Below are positions 60,420 to 64,000 of a stretch of DNA of 64,000 bases, in pieces; the first letter of the stretch is position 1, and each line of letters begins with the position of its first letter. Source of the DNA: Luzula sylvatica (Eukaryota > Streptophyta > Magnoliopsida > Poales > Juncaceae). The DNA lies in contig OX326958.1 of assembly GCA_946800325.1 (NCBI GenBank), positions 64,646,366 through 64,710,365 on the forward strand, given 5' to 3'. The translations under genes were made by a program, and so were the position numbers. The notes under the pieces were generated by a model. That model searched no databases. It was not told the DNA's origin and was given only the letters and a program-made list of their open reading frames with translations.

Positions 60420-60770
60420 TATGAAAGACACATTAAAAAAATATTGAAAATGATACATTAAATATAATATGCTTTGCATTGATTTGGTAAATTTTACATG
60501 AACTAAAAAAATGAATATTTTAATTTTGCAGGGAAAAAAATCCATATTTTGATTTTGCATTGATTTGGTAAATTATATTATAGAATTAATATTTTAAGAA
60601 ATAAATTTAGCATTATTATTATAAATTATATTATGAAAAATACATTAAAAAAATATTGAAAATGATACATCAAATATAATATGCTTTGCATTAATAATTT
60701 ACATGAACTAAAAAAATGAATATTTTAATTTTGCAAAAAAAAAAAAAAAATCAATATTTTAATTTTACAT
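60420..60770 (+). repeat. Two ~120-bp units with intervening copy fragments
   Basis: GAAAATGATACATTAAATAT with AATATGCTTTGCATT occurs near 60446 and 60660; TTTTAATTTTGCA follows each. AT-rich and non-coding. Confidence 0.65.
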
Positions 60771-60837
60771 GAACTATAACATCCATTAGGCCCATATAGT
60801 TGAAGCATAGGCCCACAGTGAAACTTTTTTCTTGTGC

Positions 60838-60925
60838 AGAAGAAAAAAGCGCTAAAGCGCGGATTCAAACCAGTGACTTGTGGTTAAGGTGTGTGCATCC
60901 AATACCAACTGAGCTAACTGCTTCT
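60838..60925 (-). pseudogene. tRNA-like relic with Pol III A and B boxes
   Basis: The minus strand reads AGTTAGCTCAGTTGGTA (A box TAGCTCAGTTGG) and, 34 bases later, GGTTTGAATCC (B box). The anticodon arm does not fold, so it is not a working tRNA. It could be the head of a tRNA-derived SINE or an old tRNA pseudogene. Confidence 0.5.
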
Positions 60926-60999
60926 TATGTTCATTTTCTGATTTTAGGTTACTTATACAGGACGTACACGTGTCAATATCTAGGCAAAATTCTATATTT

Positions 61000-61105
61000 T
61001 TAATTACTATAGTATAATAGTATAATATAATAGTATAATATAGTATACTATAGTATAATAGTATAATAGTATAATATAGTATACTATAGTATAATAGTAT
61101 AATTT
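61000..61105 (+). repeat. AT-only tandem repeat (TATAGTATAA units)
   Basis: Irregular repeats of TATAGTATAATAG, able to form local hairpins. Confidence 0.85.
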
Positions 61106-62290
61106 GTTCACATTCCACGAGCTATTATTATATGTTTTACCGTTTATAAGAGGGAGAAGCCAATAAATGCACCATATGGTCCATATCTAATCAAATTTAT
61201 TGGACAAGTTAATTACAACATGTAAGTAAATTATTAAGGCAAATATTTAATCATTTTAATAAATTATAATTTTGCAGTTCTATTTCGTTTAAATAAAAGT
61301 ATAATTACAAATTTATTATAACATATAAATTTTATATAATCTAGAATTTATAGATTGTAATTTTGACGAAATGAAAGCTTTACTTAGCACTAACATGAAT
61401 TATTTGTTGAGTGACAAATTTTATTATAGATTCGGTTTGGACAAATCAAAAAGATTAACTACATGTACGAAAATTATATTTGAGGTGATTAATTAGTACA
61501 ACTAAAAACCAACTCACTTAAATTAAAAATACTGATATGTTCCGAACAAATCAATAGTTTAGCAGCAACACTTGAATAAGTATAAGTTAAGTGCACTATT
61601 TCGATATTCAATATAGTATTTGCGTTTATAATAATTTATAGAAAATTTATATGATTTTTTATCTAAAAAAAAAAGAAATCCAAAAATACTGAATTCAATA
61701 ACGAATTTATGATGCAAAAATAATAAAAAATATTTAATGTAATATTTGTGATAGTTGAATAACATATATGTAGTATATGTGTAGTTGTGACTATAAATTA
61801 AATATAATAAAAGTTATTGGACAAACTAATTGTAACTTCTGATTAAATTATTAAACTAAATATCATAATTTATTTTAACATATTTTATTTTATTAAAAAA
61901 AATTATAAATATGTATCTACATATAATTTTTAACATCAAGGTATGTGGTTTAATTGTATTCAAGTAAAAATACATTTTACAATAATTCAAATTTGAGGGA
62001 CGTATCTATACAAATCAACTAATAAAATTTGCCAAGAGTTATTCACTTTGAATAATTCGAAATTTTAGTAATAATATGGGAACAATTAACAGTTGAGAGT
62101 GATTAATTACTACAATTAAAAAATTAATAAGTAAAAATTGAAACAATAATATGTTTTGGACAATTAAAATATTTAACAACATTTGAATAATTATAAATTT
62201 AGGCAATGATGTCCCCGAGGCCGGCCTTGACTCAAAGCTAACAAAACCCTTGCTTTGGGCCACAAAAAATGAAAGGTCCCGTAGTATATA
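61106..62290. other. AT-rich stretch, no gene seen
   Basis: Low-complexity A/T sequence with no coding signature. Confidence 0.5.
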
Positions 62291-62297
62291 CTCTTGT

Positions 62298-62465
62298 AAA
62301 GAACAAATTCAAATACCATGAATAGTCTCAAGTATGGTCTACATATCGACAACCTATTGCCAAATGTATGGATTCTATGGAATTATAAAAAAAAAAGGGT
62401 CCAAATTTGAAAACTCAACAACAAGGTTCGTCACGAAAGATAACATATCTCGAATGAGAATGCTA

Positions 62466-62498
<33 letters not shown>

Positions 62499-63125
62499 GC
62501 ACACGCACACGCACGAAAAAAAAATTTAGTTAACTATTGCTAGTTGCAAAAAATAGCTATAAAAAATTCGGGTCGGTTCGGATAATATCCAAATTATTTA
62601 CATCCCTAGCACGCGCACGCGCACGCTCACGAAAAATAAAATTAGATTAACTATTGCTAGTTGCAAAAAATAGGGAATTCAGAGGAGAAAGGAAAATAGT
62701 GTTCCAAACAAAAGAGTAGGCAAAGCATGATTTCATTTTCGGGTGTTCTGTTTGGAATCTGGATTGCGTGTGAATTAAATAATCAGAGTAGAAAGGAAAA
62801 TAGTGTAATTACAAAATACATGATTAAACAAAAGAGTTGGCCGAGCGAAAAGTTAAACATGTTGGGATATTTGATGTACAGTGTATTGTGTTTGATCGCC
62901 CGTCATTTCAGTACGTACCATACAAGTGGTATTGTTATTAATAATTAAGACTAAAGAACAAATTCAAACACCATAAAAAGTCTCAAGTATAATCTGTTAC
63001 ATATCGACAGCTTATTGCCAAATGTATGAATTATACAAAAAAAAAAAAGAGGTCCAAATTTGAAAACTCAACAAATTCACCACGAAAGATATTTGATGAG
63101 AATACTAATCATCGTCTTCATCTGT
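62298..63125 (+). repeat. Direct repeat arms ~165 bp, 650 bp apart
   Basis: TAAAGAACAAATTCAAA through GAAAACTCAACAA at 62298-62455 recurs at 62950-63100. Between them a second pair of repeats (TTAACTATTGCTAGTTGCAA at 62530 and 62650) and CACGCG/CACACG runs occur. Non-coding. Confidence 0.7.
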
Positions 63126-63751
63126 AACACACACACAAAGGAGAAAAATAAAATTAGAATTAGAAATCACCATTTATATCAAAAATACCCATATTAACCC
63201 TCCAATACTAATAAAAAGAAAAAGCTCTTAATGCAAGAAAAATTCAAAGACCTATAAATCATAATTAATACTTTTTAAGTTTTTTTGCAACTCCAAGTAA
63301 ATATTGTGATGAAAGATAACATTCCATAAATAGAACTAATCACAGTGTAAGCATCAAATTTGTAACAATATATTATACACTGCTTGTTTGGTTTTTTCAT
63401 GCTAACAATTTCCATATTCGCCCTCCAAAAACTCTAAAATATTAATTTAACCTTAAAAGGCTGCAAAGATCATATTCAGCCTTTCAAAACCTAAAACCCG
63501 ATCTAAATTTTCACAAATATAAAATTACCAGTCTGTTAAATAGACCTGAAATATGGTTAAACGAATGGTAATCCTAGCGAACTATCATAAATTTCTTGAT
63601 TAACTATTTGGGACCACAATACCCTTGTTTTATTAATTTTCTTCTTGTTAATCGCCCAAATAATAAAATATAGATTAAAAGATTCTTAGAGGATGTACTA
63701 TACAAATCCAAACAGGTTTTAATAGCTCTAAAATTAAGCATATAAAATTAT
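63126..63751. other. AT-rich stretch, no gene seen
   Basis: No coding signature, repeat boundary or terminal hairpin was found. Confidence 0.4.
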
Positions 63752-63830
63752 GAGTGGTGATGGACATCCCCCTTAGAATCCCCCACCTCCATTGATGTGT
63801 TGGCAATGGGCATTAATTAAGGATGGTGAA
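63752..63830 (+). mobile_element. One end of a MITE related to that at 38263
   Basis: GAGTGGTGATGGACATCCCC, then AATCCCCCACCTCCATTGAT and GTGTTGGCAATG, parallels the left end of the 38263 element (GAGTAGTGATGCACTTCCCC). The other end is not seen before the window stops. Confidence 0.4.
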
Positions 63831-64000
63831 CCATGACCATTTATTTGTTGTGCTCCTATATAGGAAGAGGAAAAGAAAAGTTCGACCGTTTCACACATAA
63901 TAAATGAAATTTACATTTTAATGGTAATTGATTAGAATCATTCATATGTCATTAAATATAAATTTTAAAATGTGGAAGAGAAATTATTGGATGGATCAAT

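Noticed and set aside
60838..60925. Functional tRNA gene
   Set aside because: The anticodon arm does not pair and the acceptor stem is not complementary.

Overview
The window is plant nuclear DNA, most likely from a dicot. It is strongly AT-rich, its host-type genes have short GT-AG introns, and most of it is nested plant transposons: Helitrons, Ty1/copia, L1-type LINEs, hAT and Mutator-like elements. The species cannot be named from the sequence alone.

Left part (1-17.3 kb): a spliced minus-strand gene for an RPA1-like single-strand-DNA-binding protein (458-1369); a Helitron 3' terminus on the minus strand (3718) followed by 5 kb of direct repeats that hold six hairpins with an invariant loop and compensating stems (4753-7800); a 5'-truncated LINE with target duplication (9062-9842); and a four-exon Helitron Rep/helicase gene on the minus strand (about 12455-16888) that is open throughout but loses the end of its helicase where it meets an RNase H-like fragment.

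Middle part (17.3-39.3 kb): copy A of a duplicated block (17311-22561) with a Helitron remnant, a GC-rich minisatellite and a five-exon gene of unknown function. Then come several terminal-inverted-repeat elements and a wrecked copia element on the minus strand (about 26471-31495) that has lost its integrase and is split by a 1,542-bp solo LTR carrying a dense array of AACGG/CCGTT palindromes. A 5'-truncated LINE (32467-39265) follows. It is itself split by a 3,261-bp hAT element with a near-complete transposase and by a 539-bp Mutator-like MITE; all three have clear target-site duplications.

Right part (39.8-64 kb): two host-type genes on the minus strand, a chloroplast-envelope-type quinone oxidoreductase (39832-42689; four exons, 329 codons plus stop, with a LINE fragment in intron 1) and a small membrane protein (45308-45757). 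Copy B of the duplicated block (45962-56342) is longer than A because A has lost 4.1 kb. B contains two giant hairpin elements, a complete non-autonomous Helitron and a second, B-specific Helitron whose empty site is preserved in copy A; the five-exon gene is frameshifted in B. A 2.65-kb Mutator-like element (56374-59025), another likely Helitron end (59487), a tRNA-like relic and simple repeats fill the rest.

Functionally, only the oxidoreductase, the small membrane protein and perhaps the RPA-like gene look like working host genes. The Helitron Rep/helicase and the RPA-like gene are the kinds of proteins Helitrons use, and the short Helitrons would depend on such proteins in trans.
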